DNA from: an uncultured Collinsella sp.
GTDB taxonomy: Bacteria > Actinomycetota > Coriobacteriia > Coriobacteriales > Coriobacteriaceae
NCBI GenBank assembly: GCA_958407555.1
Contig: CATYJC010000005.1
Location: 1 to 36,348, forward strand
Direction of reading: 5' to 3'
DNA: 36,348 bases
Both the position numbers and the translations under genes were made by a program. The notes under the pieces are model-generated. The model was not told the DNA's origin. It did no database searches and saw nothing but the letters and a program-made list of their open reading frames with translations. Shown here in pieces: positions 17,654-26,100 of the stretch; within the stretch, counting starts at the first letter, position 1; each line of letters begins with the position of its first letter.

Positions 17654-18100
17654 TTATTGAACTGCGACGAACTTCTTTGGCCTGCCGGCGTGGCGTTCTT
17701 GGGCGGCATAGCGCTCGATGCTGTCTATCGTTATCATCCGACGGCCGTCGACGAGTTCAACATCGAGCTTTCCTGCTTTGACCAGCGCGGTAATCCGCGA
17801 AGCGGAGACTTTGAGGTCCAGCGCTGCGTCTTTAAATGTTCGGCACGCCGCTTCCCGAGCGTCATCGTGGTCGATTTCGACTGAAAGGGCCACGACCTCG
17901 GCCGAGCGTTCGTACCCTGCCGGAGTCAAACCGTTGTTGAGGTCGTCGGCCAAAAACGCCATCAGTGCCTCGGTGGCATGGGCAATCGCTTCTTCGCGCG
18001 TGTCGCCATCGGCAAAGGCGCCGGGAATCTGCGGGAAGCTAGCGCAGTAACCATCGTCTTCTTTTATGAGAACGCAGTCATAGGTAAATCGCTGCCTCAT
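17654..18100 (-). CDS. hicB: HicB family antitoxin with C-terminal DNA-binding domain
   Basis: Antitoxin of a type II HicAB pair; it binds HicA and represses the operon. The N-terminal part (1-70) is the HicB partial RNase H fold: DCVLIKEDDGYCASFPQIPGA then FADGDTREEAIAHATEAL. The C-terminal part (about 95-148) reads as a helix-turn-helix/excisionase-like domain (DLKVSASRITALVKAGKLDVELVDGR), followed by the basic tail RHAGRPKK. The ATG at 18100 has GGAGG 5 bases upstream; the open frame to 18145 is not used. It starts 11 bases after the hicA stop, toxin gene first, the common hicAB order. Confidence 0.9.
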   Translation of the reverse strand: MRQRFTYDCVLIKEDDGYCASFPQIPGAFADGDTREEAIAHATEALMAFLADDLNNGLTPAGYERSAEVVALSVEIDHDDAREAACRTFKDAALDLKVSASRITALVKAGKLDVELVDGRRMITIDSIERYAAQERHAGRPKKFVAVQ

Positions 18101-18111
18101 TTTGCCTCCAA

Positions 18112-18297
18112 CTACCATCCAGCTTGGCGACGAATACTTGCCCACGTGCCCTTCTTTGGTCGATCACCACCAGAGCCGTTCACGGTGACAACGCGGTCAC
18201 CAGAAACATACTTAGCATGACTACCGACTTGCGCGACCTTCACGAATCCATCGTGCTTGAGTAGGGCAATGATTTCCCGAAAGGTAGGAGGTTGCAT
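18112..18297 (-). CDS. hicA: HicA family toxin (mRNA interferase)
   Basis: Small double-stranded RNA-binding-fold toxin that cleaves mRNA and halts translation until HicB neutralises it. The 61 residues show the family pattern: TFREIIALLKHDGF, then GSHAKYV with the presumed catalytic His27, and the C-terminal KKGTWASIRRQAGW (family KGTLRSILKQAG). GAGG lies 8 bases before the start. Length and motifs are complete, so the toxin is probably functional. The pair is an insertion within the prfA-prmC-tsaC neighbourhood. Confidence 0.9.
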   Translation of the reverse strand: MQPPTFREIIALLKHDGFVKVAQVGSHAKYVSGDRVVTVNGSGGDRPKKGTWASIRRQAGW

Positions 18298-18322
18298 GGG
18301 CCGACCTCTTTCAGCCGTCCTA

Positions 18323-18351
18323 ATTATAAACTACTTTATAATTTTTGCTAA
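18323..18351 (-). promoter_or_regulatory. hicAB promoter overlapped by a perfect inverted repeat
   Basis: On the minus strand TTAGCA (18346-18351), a 17-bp spacer and TATAAT (18323-18328) form a good promoter. The inverted repeat ATTATAAA-ctac-TTTATAAT (18323-18342) covers the -10 box and much of the spacer, the expected place for a HicB operator. Confidence 0.75.
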
Positions 18352-18365
18352 CCAGTTAATAAATA

Positions 18366-19616
18366 TTACTGGCGTTGCTTGGGCTCGGTGACGATGGCTC
18401 GGACAATGCGGGGGCGATCGGTGAGGTCGTGGACGATACGCACGTCCGAAAGGCCTGCTTGACGACAGAGCTCGGCCGCGGCGTCGAGCGCGCCCTCGTA
18501 GAGCTCGCAGGCAAACAGGCCGCCGGCACGCAGCATGTAGGGCGCCGCGTTGAGCAGGCGGCGGAAGATATCGAGACCGTCGGCACCGCCCTCGAGCGCC
18601 AGATCGGGCTCAAAGTCCTTGACCTCATGCGGCAGCGAGCGCATGACATCGGTGGGGATGTAGGGCGGGTTGGAGACGAGTACGTCAAAGGTGCCCCACT
18701 CTTCGCGGGGAATGGAGCTCACCAGGTTTGTGAGGCTGAAGGCGACCTCGTCGGACGTGAGGCCAAGCGCATCACGGTTTTTGGTAGCAAGGTCGATGGC
18801 GCGCGGCTCGATATCGGTAGCAGTGCAGGTAACGTGGCCGCGGCGCTCCCAGGCGATCGAGAGCGAGATACAGCCCGTGCCGCAGCCGACCTCGAGAACG
18901 CGGGCAGTGCGGGGCTCGGCTGGGGCAGGCGCAGCGGCATCCTGAGCTGAAACCGTCTCCTGGTCGGCGCCCTCGATGGCGATGTCGTATTCGTCGAGCT
19001 CGGGCTCGGCGGCTTTTGCGGCTTCGGCTTCTGCTGCTTGCGCGGCGGCTTCCTCGGCCTCGCGATCGGCAAGCTCCTCGGCATAGGCGCGGCTACCGAG
19101 CACGTCGCTACCCAGCGCAGCCTCATCGGCGGCCGTCAGGTTGGCAGCACGGCGCTCGGCGGTCGCGCGTTCGTCGGCCAGCGCCGCCTCAGCTTTGCGG
19201 GCCTGCTCGACCTCATCGTTCCAAGGCAGCTCAACACGCTGACGGGCAGCGGCCTCGGGGCTCAGCACCTCGGTATCCAGATAGTTCAGGACTTCTTCGA
19301 CGAGCATCTCGGTCTCGGGGCGCGGGATGAGCACGCCGGGGGCGCACGCGACGTCGATCATGCGAAACTGCGTGCTGCCGGTGATGTACTGCAGCGGCTC
19401 GCCTTTGGCGCGACGAACGACGGCCGCGTGCATGGTCTCGAGCTGGGCTGCGTTAAGCGTCTCGTCCATGCGCATATACAAGTCGATACGCGCCAGGCCC
19501 GTGGCCGCGCACAGCAGCCACTCGGCAGAAAGACGGGGATGCTCCTCGCCGCGCTCGGCCAGGTACTCCTTGGTCCACTCGAGACAACGCTTGATGGTCC
19601 AGATCTCGTTTGCCAT
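18366..19616 (-). CDS. prmC: Peptide chain release factor N5-glutamine methyltransferase with a large internal insertion
   Basis: Methylates the glutamine of the GGQ motif in release factors. The N-terminal helical domain (1-105, with GEPLQYITGSTQFRMIDV and LIPRPETE) and the SAM-binding domain (VLEVGCGTGCISLSIA near 240-255, NPPY at 316-319) are intact. Between them, about residues 116-237, is an Ala/Glu/Asp-rich low-complexity segment of some 120 residues. Usual PrmC proteins are about 280-290 residues and run from the PETE motif to the SAM loop in about 15; this one is 416. The insert lies where other PrmC proteins have a short linker, so activity is probably kept. GGGAGG precedes the ATG. 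Its substrate PrfA is encoded upstream, but the two are 598 bases apart. Confidence 0.93.
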   Translation of the reverse strand: MANEIWTIKRCLEWTKEYLAERGEEHPRLSAEWLLCAATGLARIDLYMRMDETLNAAQLETMHAAVVRRAKGEPLQYITGSTQFRMIDVACAPGVLIPRPETEMLVEEVLNYLDTEVLSPEAAARQRVELPWNDEVEQARKAEAALADERATAERRAANLTAADEAALGSDVLGSRAYAEELADREAEEAAAQAAEAEAAKAAEPELDEYDIAIEGADQETVSAQDAAAPAPAEPRTARVLEVGCGTGCISLSIAWERRGHVTCTATDIEPRAIDLATKNRDALGLTSDEVAFSLTNLVSSIPREEWGTFDVLVSNPPYIPTDVMRSLPHEVKDFEPDLALEGGADGLDIFRRLLNAAPYMLRAGGLFACELYEGALDAAAELCRQAGLSDVRIVHDLTDRPRIVRAIVTEPKQRQ

Positions 19617-19664
19617 GGGGTCCTCCCCTCTTGAGCGCCAGGCGGCGCGTGAATGTCGGAGCAG

Positions 19665-19670
19665 ATTGTA
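19665..19670 (-). promoter_or_regulatory. Candidate -10 box for prmC
   Basis: TACAAT on the minus strand, preceded by CGCG like the atp-operon -10 box, lies about 50 bases before the prmC start. No good -35 hexamer is visible. Confidence 0.35.
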
Positions 19671-19755
19671 CGCGAGGGTGGCACGCGGTAAGGGACGATT
19701 GGAAGCGATTATCGAGAATCAGCCCAGAATTTTGCACCGAGCTCGCTCAAAGTGT

Positions 19756-19863
19756 TCATTCGCTGACCTCTAAATTTGCATTCGTCAAGCTTTTGGCAAG
19801 GTTGCCCCAAAACTGACCAATATCTAACCAAGAACTTGCCACATCGCTTGACGCACGACCCAT
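19756..19863 (-). CDS. Possible small or decayed gene, unknown function
   Basis: A minus-strand frame reads MGRASSDVASSWLDIGQF and continues WGNLAKSLTNANLEVSE (35 residues from ATG 19863); the same frame is open without a start back to 19929 (SAIENIAQNIVQEVAERFL). The composition is protein-like and unlike the surrounding high-GC shadows. GGAG lies about 10 bases before the ATG. Its stop overlaps a further ATG (ATGA) that opens a 16-codon frame. I recognise no family. It may be the tail of a degraded acquired gene. Confidence 0.25.
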   Translation of the reverse strand: MGRASSDVASSWLDIGQFWGNLAKSLTNANLEVSE

Positions 19864-20048
19864 CAAAAATCGCTCCGCGACTTCTTGAACGATATTTTGA
19901 GCAATATTTTCGATAGCGGACTTATGCCGTCAATTACCTTAAGCAGGTAAGCAGCTCAAATGCCATAACAGCCGACTGAATAACATCTCAAAGCAATGTA
20001 CCCAACCTAGTCATTTAAGAACGTCCCCAATGACTACATCTAAGGCGC

Positions 20049-20211
20049 CGCAGGTTGAGCATAATTCAGCGAAAACGCCCCTAAGCGAGCAAGGTGACGT
20101 GAAAGAGGAGGGAAGCGTACTTCGGTACGCGACCGACGATTGAACGTCAGATTGCCGCTTAGGGGCGTTTGCAGCGTCGAGCAGTTACGGCGTTTGGTAA
20201 AACGCCGTAAC
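20049..20211. repeat. Nested-hairpin intergenic element, copy B
   Basis: Plus-strand layout: box CGCAGGTTGAGC (20049-20060); outer stem AAAACGCCCCTAAGCG (20072-20087) with its complement (20156-20170); middle stem GCAA-TGACGT/ACGTCA-TTGC (20089-20100, 20144-20155); apical hairpin GCGTAC-TTCG-GTACGC (20115-20130), a cUUCGg tetraloop; box GCAGCGTCGAGC (20171-20182); and the same 12-bp terminal hairpin as copy A (20184-20211), ending 3 bases before the prfA stop codon. The flanking boxes match copy A, but the stems are completely different sequences with pairing kept. Confidence 0.75.
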
Positions 20212-20214
20212 CCA

Positions 20215-21282
20215 CTAAACAGCCTGTGCCAGCTTCTCGGCTCGCTCGGCGGCGGCGAGGGCCTCGATGACGGTGCCGAGCTGGTCGCCCAGAAGCACGC
20301 CGTTGTAGGTGGAGTTGAAGCCGATGCGGTGATCGGTCACGCGATCCTGGGGCTGGTTGTAGGTACGAATCTTCTCGGAACGGTTGCCGTGGCCGATCTG
20401 GCTCTGACGCTCGGCGCCGAGCTCGGCCTGCTGCTTCTCGAGCTCCATCTCGTACAGACGGGCGCGCAGCATCTGCATGCAGACCTCGCGGTTCTGAATC
20501 TGAGAGCGCTGCTCCTGCGACTGCACCACGGTGTTGGTGGGCAGGTGGGTGATACGCACGGCAGAGTAGGTGGTGTTAACGCACTGACCGCCAGGGCCGG
20601 AAGCGCAGTAGGTGTCGATACGCAGATCGGACTGGTTAATCTGGACGTCGATCTCCTCGGCCTCGGGAAGCACGGCGACGGTAGCCGTGGAAGTCTGGAT
20701 ACGGCCCTGGGACTCGGTCTTGGGGACACGCTGAACGCGGTGCACGCCGGACTCGTACTTCATGACGGAATAGACGCGGTCGCCCTCGACCTTGAACTCG
20801 ATGGACTTAAAGCCGCCAGCCTCGCTGGGGCTGGAATCGAGCACAGTGGTCTTCCAGCCGCGCGACTCGCAGAAGCGCTGGTACATCTTGTACAGATCGC
20901 CGGCAAAGATGGCAGCCTCGTCGCCACCGGCGGCGGAGCGAATCTCGACGATGGTGTTCTTGTCGTCGTTGGGATCGCTCGGGATGAGCATGTACTTGAT
21001 GTCTTCCTCGAGCTGCGGGAGCTTTTCCTCGTTCTCGGAGATGTCCATCTGGAGCATCTCCCTCTCGTCCGCATCGCTGGTGTCGCGGAGCATCTCCTTG
21101 GCGGCCTCGATGTCATCGAGCGCGCCGATGTACTCACGCGAGGCAGCGATGAGGTCGGACTGGTGCGCGTACTCCTTGTTGAGACGCGTGAACTCCTTGA
21201 TGTCGGAGGCGACGGCCGGGTCGGAGAGCTTCTTCTCGAGCTCCTCGTAGGCCTTGATGATCTTCTCGAGCTTGTCGCGCAT
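20215..21282 (-). CDS. prfA: Peptide chain release factor 1
   Basis: Recognises UAA and UAG stop codons in the ribosome and triggers peptide release. The 355-residue protein has the catalytic GGQ at 231-233 (GPGGQCVNTTYSAVRI, with Cys where His is usual) and the codon-recognition region VPKTESQGRIQTS, where the PxT tripeptide of RF1 reads Pro-Lys-Thr (187-189). AAGGAG lies 7 bases before the ATG. It heads the conserved prfA-prmC-tsaC neighbourhood. Confidence 0.97.
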   Translation of the reverse strand: MRDKLEKIIKAYEELEKKLSDPAVASDIKEFTRLNKEYAHQSDLIAASREYIGALDDIEAAKEMLRDTSDADEREMLQMDISENEEKLPQLEEDIKYMLIPSDPNDDKNTIVEIRSAAGGDEAAIFAGDLYKMYQRFCESRGWKTTVLDSSPSEAGGFKSIEFKVEGDRVYSVMKYESGVHRVQRVPKTESQGRIQTSTATVAVLPEAEEIDVQINQSDLRIDTYCASGPGGQCVNTTYSAVRITHLPTNTVVQSQEQRSQIQNREVCMQMLRARLYEMELEKQQAELGAERQSQIGHGNRSEKIRTYNQPQDRVTDHRIGFNSTYNGVLLGDQLGTVIEALAAAERAEKLAQAV

Positions 21283-21513
21283 GGCGGGACTCCTTTATGT
21301 GCGTGAAGGTGAAAATCGGCAGAGTTGATGGGGCGCACGGCGCCACTGTGGGGGCAAGCCCAGCTAGAACATGTCGATCTTCAGATACATGCGCATCCCT
21401 TCGCGTATGGGGTACATAGTTGCGGTCTAACCCATACATGATAGCGTGCGCAGGCATACCTGCATATAACCCGCACGGAATGTGACACAGGGTCAGTCCG
21501 CCAACGTAAGGCT

Positions 21514-22839
21514 CTACTTTAAGAACATGGCCATATATAACGGAAGCGTCACCTTTTTGCCGTCTCGGCCGACGTTACCGTCTATCAGCTTGTACCCAAG
21601 GTTCACGTCCTGCCGCTCGAGCATGTCGTTGAGCGATACCGTAGATCCGCGCGAGGCCTTCACCTCAATGGGCACAACGCTCGCGTCGGGCGAGTCGACG
21701 AGAAACTCTATTTCCCTATCGCCCTTCTGCGACCGCCAATAACGCAGGGCCACACCCCGCGCCGCAAGCATGCATGCGATCAGGTTTTCGTAGAGGCCGC
21801 CCTTCATGGGACCCGCGAGCTTGTTGTTCACCACCGCTTCCAGCATTTCGAAGCCGTACATGGCCATGAGCACGCCCGTATCGGCAGCATAGAGGCGAAA
21901 CTTCGTCCCGTCTTCATAGGCGGCAAGAGGGAATTGGGCGGCGCTCACCGACTGGCACCGTCGCACCATACCTGCTCCCACGAGCCAATCCACGGACGAG
22001 CCAAATTTGCGCGCCGTTCCCCTGTTCTCGACCACGGAATACTGGAACTTCGTATTCTCCTTTGCGAGCTGGCGCGGCAACGATTCAAAGCACGCCCGCG
22101 CACGCACGCGCTCGGGGGCTTGCGCGTATCGAGCCACGTCGTCGAGATACGAGGCGAGCAGCCTGCTTTGCTCGTCGAAAGCAACGGCGAAGTTGCCCGT
22201 CCGCGCAAAGGCGTCCACCACCGCAGGCATACCGCCGACCGCGAGGTACTCGCGCAGCATCTGCATCATCTTCTGATTCACCGCAACGGGCACGGGTATC
22301 AACGACTCATAGTATTCCCGCAAATTGACGATATCGTCCTCCCCATACCCGCGCGCCCAAAGGTACTCCTCGAAATCGAGGGGGCCCATTTCGACCTCTC
22401 GCTCGTACCCAACGGGAATGGAGGCGAGCGCAGCCTCCTCCTTGAACCGAATGCCCAGAAGCGAGCCCGACGCAACGACATCGCACCTGCCGTCGAGAGC
22501 GAGATACTTAAGCGCAGCGCGAGCACGCGGGCACTCCTGAATCTCGTCGAGGAAAAGAAGCGTTCGTCCTGGAACAAAGCGCACGCCGGGCACGACGAGC
22601 GATATCTGCCGGTAGATCGAGTCGGCATCGATTGGGCCATCGAACACCCGCTTAAGGTCCGGGGACCCAATGAAGTCTATGGAGATGAAGCTTTCGTAGT
22701 CCTGCCGCCCGAACTCGGCGACGATGTACGACTTGCCAACCTGTCGCGCGCCCTTGATGAGAAGGCATTCGGCGCCCTTTTCCGCCCGCCACGAACGGAG
22801 GGTGTCGAGCATCTTTCGCTTCAGCACACTACGCACCAT
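21514..22839 (-). CDS. AAA ATPase with C-terminal DUF4143 domain
   Basis: A 441-residue member of the widespread archaeal-type/bacterial AAA_14-DUF4143 ATPase family, often scattered in many copies per gut genome; its function is not established. Visible features: Walker A GARQVGKSY near 30-38, Walker B RTLLFLDEIQECPRA near 92-106, a sensor-like VVASGSLLG near 120-128, the EEYLWARGY region, and in the C-terminal half the DUF4143 pattern with FRLYAADTGVLMAMYGFE. It then ends with the nuclease-like motif REIEFLVDSPDASVVPIEVKASRG (Glu-x(n)-E-x-K), suggesting a PD-(D/E)XK-like fold. AGGTGAAGG precedes the ATG very closely, so the next codon (GTG) could be the true start. Its leader carries a 32-nt-periodic repeat array. 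Confidence 0.85.
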   Translation of the reverse strand: MVRSVLKRKMLDTLRSWRAEKGAECLLIKGARQVGKSYIVAEFGRQDYESFISIDFIGSPDLKRVFDGPIDADSIYRQISLVVPGVRFVPGRTLLFLDEIQECPRARAALKYLALDGRCDVVASGSLLGIRFKEEAALASIPVGYEREVEMGPLDFEEYLWARGYGEDDIVNLREYYESLIPVPVAVNQKMMQMLREYLAVGGMPAVVDAFARTGNFAVAFDEQSRLLASYLDDVARYAQAPERVRARACFESLPRQLAKENTKFQYSVVENRGTARKFGSSVDWLVGAGMVRRCQSVSAAQFPLAAYEDGTKFRLYAADTGVLMAMYGFEMLEAVVNNKLAGPMKGGLYENLIACMLAARGVALRYWRSQKGDREIEFLVDSPDASVVPIEVKASRGSTVSLNDMLERQDVNLGYKLIDGNVGRDGKKVTLPLYMAMFLK

Positions 22840-22854
22840 CCTTCACCTGCTGTT

Positions 22855-22964
22855 TGCAGCTTTTCAGGATGGATTTTACCAACTTTTGCAGCTTTTCCGG
22901 GTGTATTTGGCCTAGATTTGCAGCTTTTCCGGGTCCAGATAGCCGCTTCGTGCAGCTTTTCCGG
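22855..22964 (-). repeat. Four direct repeats at exact 32-nt spacing upstream of the AAA ATPase
   Basis: On the plus strand TGCAGCTTTTCCGG (first copy TGCAGCTTTTCAGG) begins at 22855, 22887, 22919 and 22951. Each 14-nt copy is separated by 18 nt of unrelated sequence. The array ends 15 bases before the ATPase start codon. The exact 32-nt period, about three helical turns, would place all copies on one face of the DNA. The period is not a multiple of three, so it does not encode a peptide repeat. Confidence 0.85.
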
Positions 22965-23000
22965 ACTTCTAGAGGGCGCGGCGCGCTTAGGAGCTGCAGA

Positions 23001-23029
23001 ATCATAATCGCGTGCAAACGGCGGGCTAA
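23001..23029 (-). promoter_or_regulatory. Candidate promoter of the AAA ATPase gene
   Basis: TTAGCC (23024-23029), a 17-bp spacer and TATGAT (23001-23006) on the minus strand. If used, transcription would start near 22994 and the repeat array would be in the 5' leader RNA. Confidence 0.45.
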
Positions 23030-23044
23030 CATAGCCTTTCACCG

Positions 23045-23082
23045 AAAAGGGCGGGCGGCCGCGCCCTGCGACCACCCGCCCT
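23045..23082 (-). terminator. Terminator of the giant adhesin gene
   Basis: A 12-bp stem (GGGCGGGTGGTC with GGCCGCCCGCCC, two G-U pairs) closes a 9-nt loop and is followed by TTTT on the minus strand, 28 bases after the adhesin stop codon. Confidence 0.88.
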
Positions 23083-23110
23083 CAATCAAAGCCCTTCTCG
23101 GCCGCCGCAG

Positions 23111-26100
23111 CTACCGGTTCCGGCGCCGCAGGATTACGCCTGCGGCGATCAGCACCACCGCGCCGCCCGCGATGCCACCCAGGGCCATCGGCGACAAGCT
23201 GGTATCGCCCATATTCGGCAGACCCGGCTTCTCCTCCTTCGGCACCGGCGGCTTGCTCGGAGGATTCGTCGGCGGGTTGACTGGCGGGGTGGTCGGCGGC
23301 GTGTACGTGTTCTTGAACACCGGCGCCACGTCGCCGTCATAGGTTACCGTCGCCACCAGATGGCCCGCACCGTCGTCCGTCACCGTCACCGTTACCCGGT
23401 GCTCGGCCGCGTCGTACGTCACGTTCTTCTGGCCGTCGTCCACCTCGGAGATGCTGTAGGCGTACGTCCCGGGCTTGTCGTACGAGATCGCCTCGAAGCC
23501 CACCGTGCCGTCCGCCGCGTTCTTGGCGGTCTGCAGCACCTTGCCGTCGGCATCCTTCAGCTGGAAGGAGAACTGCCCTTCCTTAAGGTCTTCGCCGCTC
23601 AGCACCTTGGAGGCCCCCAGCTTCACCTCAGTCGCGGCCGGCGCGTAGCTGTTGCTGAATGCCACCGCATCCGCAGCCTTGCCGCCCTTGCTGTAGGCAA
23701 CCTGCGCCTCCAGCGCGTGCGTCTCCGCATTCTCCGTCACCGTCACCGTCGCGGTAAAGACCGTCGTGTCGTAGGTGACGCCGTTCGCCGTCGCCCCTGC
23801 CCGCTCGGACACGGTGTAGACGTACGTCCCCACCTTGTCCAGCTGCAGCGGCGCGAAGCCAAACGTGCCGTCGGCGCCGTTCTGCACCGTCTGCACCACG
23901 TTACCGTCGGCGTCCTTCAGGTCGAAGGAGAACTCACCCTCGGCCAAGTCGCGGCCGGTCAGAGCCTTCGTTCCGGTAATCGTCGCCGTCGTTGCCGTCG
24001 GCGTGTAGATGTTGGTGAAGGTCAGATCCGCAGCCGTCTTGTTCGCCGTCGCGGTCAGCTGGCCGCTGCCGTCGTCGGTCACGCTCACCGTCACATCCAA
24101 CACCGCATCGCTGTAAGTGATGGTGCCATCTTGGCCCGCAACCTCCTTCACCTGGTACGCATGCGAACCAGTCGCAGTGTACGAGATGGCCTTGAAGGTA
24201 AACGCCTTACCCACGTTCTTGGTCCGGTCGATCTCCTGCCCCGTGGCCACGTCAATCAGCGCGAACGTGAACTCGCCATCGGCGGGCGTCCGCGTGGTGG
24301 ACGGGTCGGCATTCTCAAGCACCTTGGTGCCAGAGATCTGGTAGGAGGTCTGGCCCGGCTGGTAGCTGTTCGTAAACGTCATGGTGTTGGGGGTGACGCC
24401 GTTCTCGGTACCCTCGCTCGGCATCACCGTGGAGCTCTCCACCACCAGCTTGCCGTCGTTGTTGTCCTTCACCACGTAGGTCAGGGTGTACGTCTTGCCG
24501 GTGTAGGTCACGCCCGGCACGCCCGGCGCGTCCCCCGTCGGCTGCACCTCGCGGACCGTGTAGGTAAAGGTGCCCGCATGGTCGAAGGTCAGCTTGTCGA
24601 AGGCAACCTTGCCGTGCGCATCGTTCTTCTGGGTCTGGATCACCGAGCCGTCAGACCCCACCAGCTCGAAGGCGAAGTCTCCCGCCTTTAGCTGATAGCT
24701 GCCGTCGTGCACGTCAACGCTCTTGGTGAGGGCGATCGCGCCGGAGTCCGTCGCCTGTGCCTCGTAGGTGTTGGTGAAGCTGGGCTTCGTGACATTCGTG
24801 CCGTCGTAGGCGACGCTCGCCTGCAGCGTGCCGGCATTGTCCGCAACCGTCACCACGGCATGGTGCACCGCGGCGTCGTAGGTCACGTAGGCCAGATCAC
24901 CCTTCCGCTCCACGATGGTGTACTCGTGCGTGCCCGGCTTCGCGTAGGAGAAGGCGTCGAAGTTAACACTTCCGTCCGCGCCGTTGGTCGCGGTCCGGAC
25001 GGGCTTGGCCCCGGCAAGCTGCTCAGCCGTCAGGTTGCCCTCGTACACATCGAAGGTGAACTCGCCGCACTTGGTGACGATCGGCGTGTTGTCGTCCTTC
25101 TTCACATAGCTCTTCTGCGCACCGAGGGCCAGGCCGGTCGCGGCCGGCTGGTAGGTGTTGGTGAAGGTATCCGAGCCGGATGCGCTCGTCACGATCGCCT
25201 TCGCATTCAGTGCTCCGTTCCCGCCGTCCGTGACCGTCACCGTATAGGTGAGGGGATGGCTGTCATAGACCATGCCCGGCTCCGCGCCCGGCTGCTCCAC
25301 GATGGTGTAGGTGAAGTCCTTGCTCGCGGCGCCGTCCAAGTCGGAGAGCTGGAACTCGCGCGTGAAGCTGACCTTGCCGTTTGCATCGTTCTTCGCGGTG
25401 TCGAGCACGTTGCCGGCAGCGTCCTTCAGGTCGAAGGTGAACTCGCCGTCCGCGGGCTTCGTCGTGTGGTCGAAGCCGTCCGCAACCTTGACGGTCTTGG
25501 TCGCCGTCAGGGTTACGGAACCCTTTGCGTCGTAGGTGTTGTTGAAGGTGGGAGCCGTAGCGGCACCGTCATAGGTGACGGTCACCTTCGTCTTGTTGCT
25601 GCCGTCCTGGTTCTGCTCTGCCTTGACGTGGACCTTGACTTCCTTGGCGTCGTAGGCCACGCCGTCGACGGTCTGGCCGGCTTTCTCCTCCTTGAGCGTG
25701 TAGTCGTACTCGCCCAGGTTCAGGTTCTTGACGGCCAGCTTGACCTTGCCGTCCTGGTCGTTGGGGCCCTTGGCGACCTCGTTGCCGGCCTGGTCGTACA
25801 GGCCGAAGGTGAACGCGTCGGCCGTCAGGTCCTTGCCCTTGAGGGTCTTCGTCGCCTCGACGGTAACGTCCGCCGTCGGCTTCGAGTTGGTGAAGGTCGG
25901 CACGGCTTTCTCGCCGTCGTAGGTGGCGACCGCCTTCAGCTCGCCCTTCTCGTCGGTGACCTTGACGTGGACCTTCACGTCCTTCGTGTCGTAGACGACA
26001 GTCGGGTCGGCACCCCTTACCTCCTTGATGGCGTAGTCGTAATCGCCCGGCGTAGCGTAGTCGATGGCTGCAAAGACGACCTTGCCGTCCTTGTCGTTTT

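Larger units (their letters stand above)
19617..20048. other. Long AT-richer intergenic region between prfA and prmC
   Basis: The region is visibly poorer in G+C than its neighbours. It contains a prmC promoter candidate, a possible decayed minus-strand reading frame (19756-19929) and an inverted repeat TAGTCATT...AATGACTA (20008-20015 with 20029-20036). A 16-base block, CGTCCCCAATGACTAC (20022-20037), recurs inverted at 36076-36091 beside copy C of the hairpin element. In most genomes prfA and prmC are adjacent, so this is probably an insertion scar. Confidence 0.55.

Noticed and set aside
21364..21396. Ten-codon minus-strand leader-peptide-like frame (MRMYLKIDMF) upstream of prfA, preceded by AAGGG
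   Set aside because: Too short to judge, with no run of regulatory codons and no alternative terminator visible after it.
21449..21462. GCAGGTATGCCTGC, partly matching the half-site of the 3111-3130 palindrome
   Set aside because: Only eight bases (GGTATGCC) are shared and the centre is not symmetrical; chance is likely.
22855..22964. CRISPR array
   Set aside because: Repeats are only 14 nt with 18-nt gaps, four copies, no partial palindrome of CRISPR type and no cas genes nearby.
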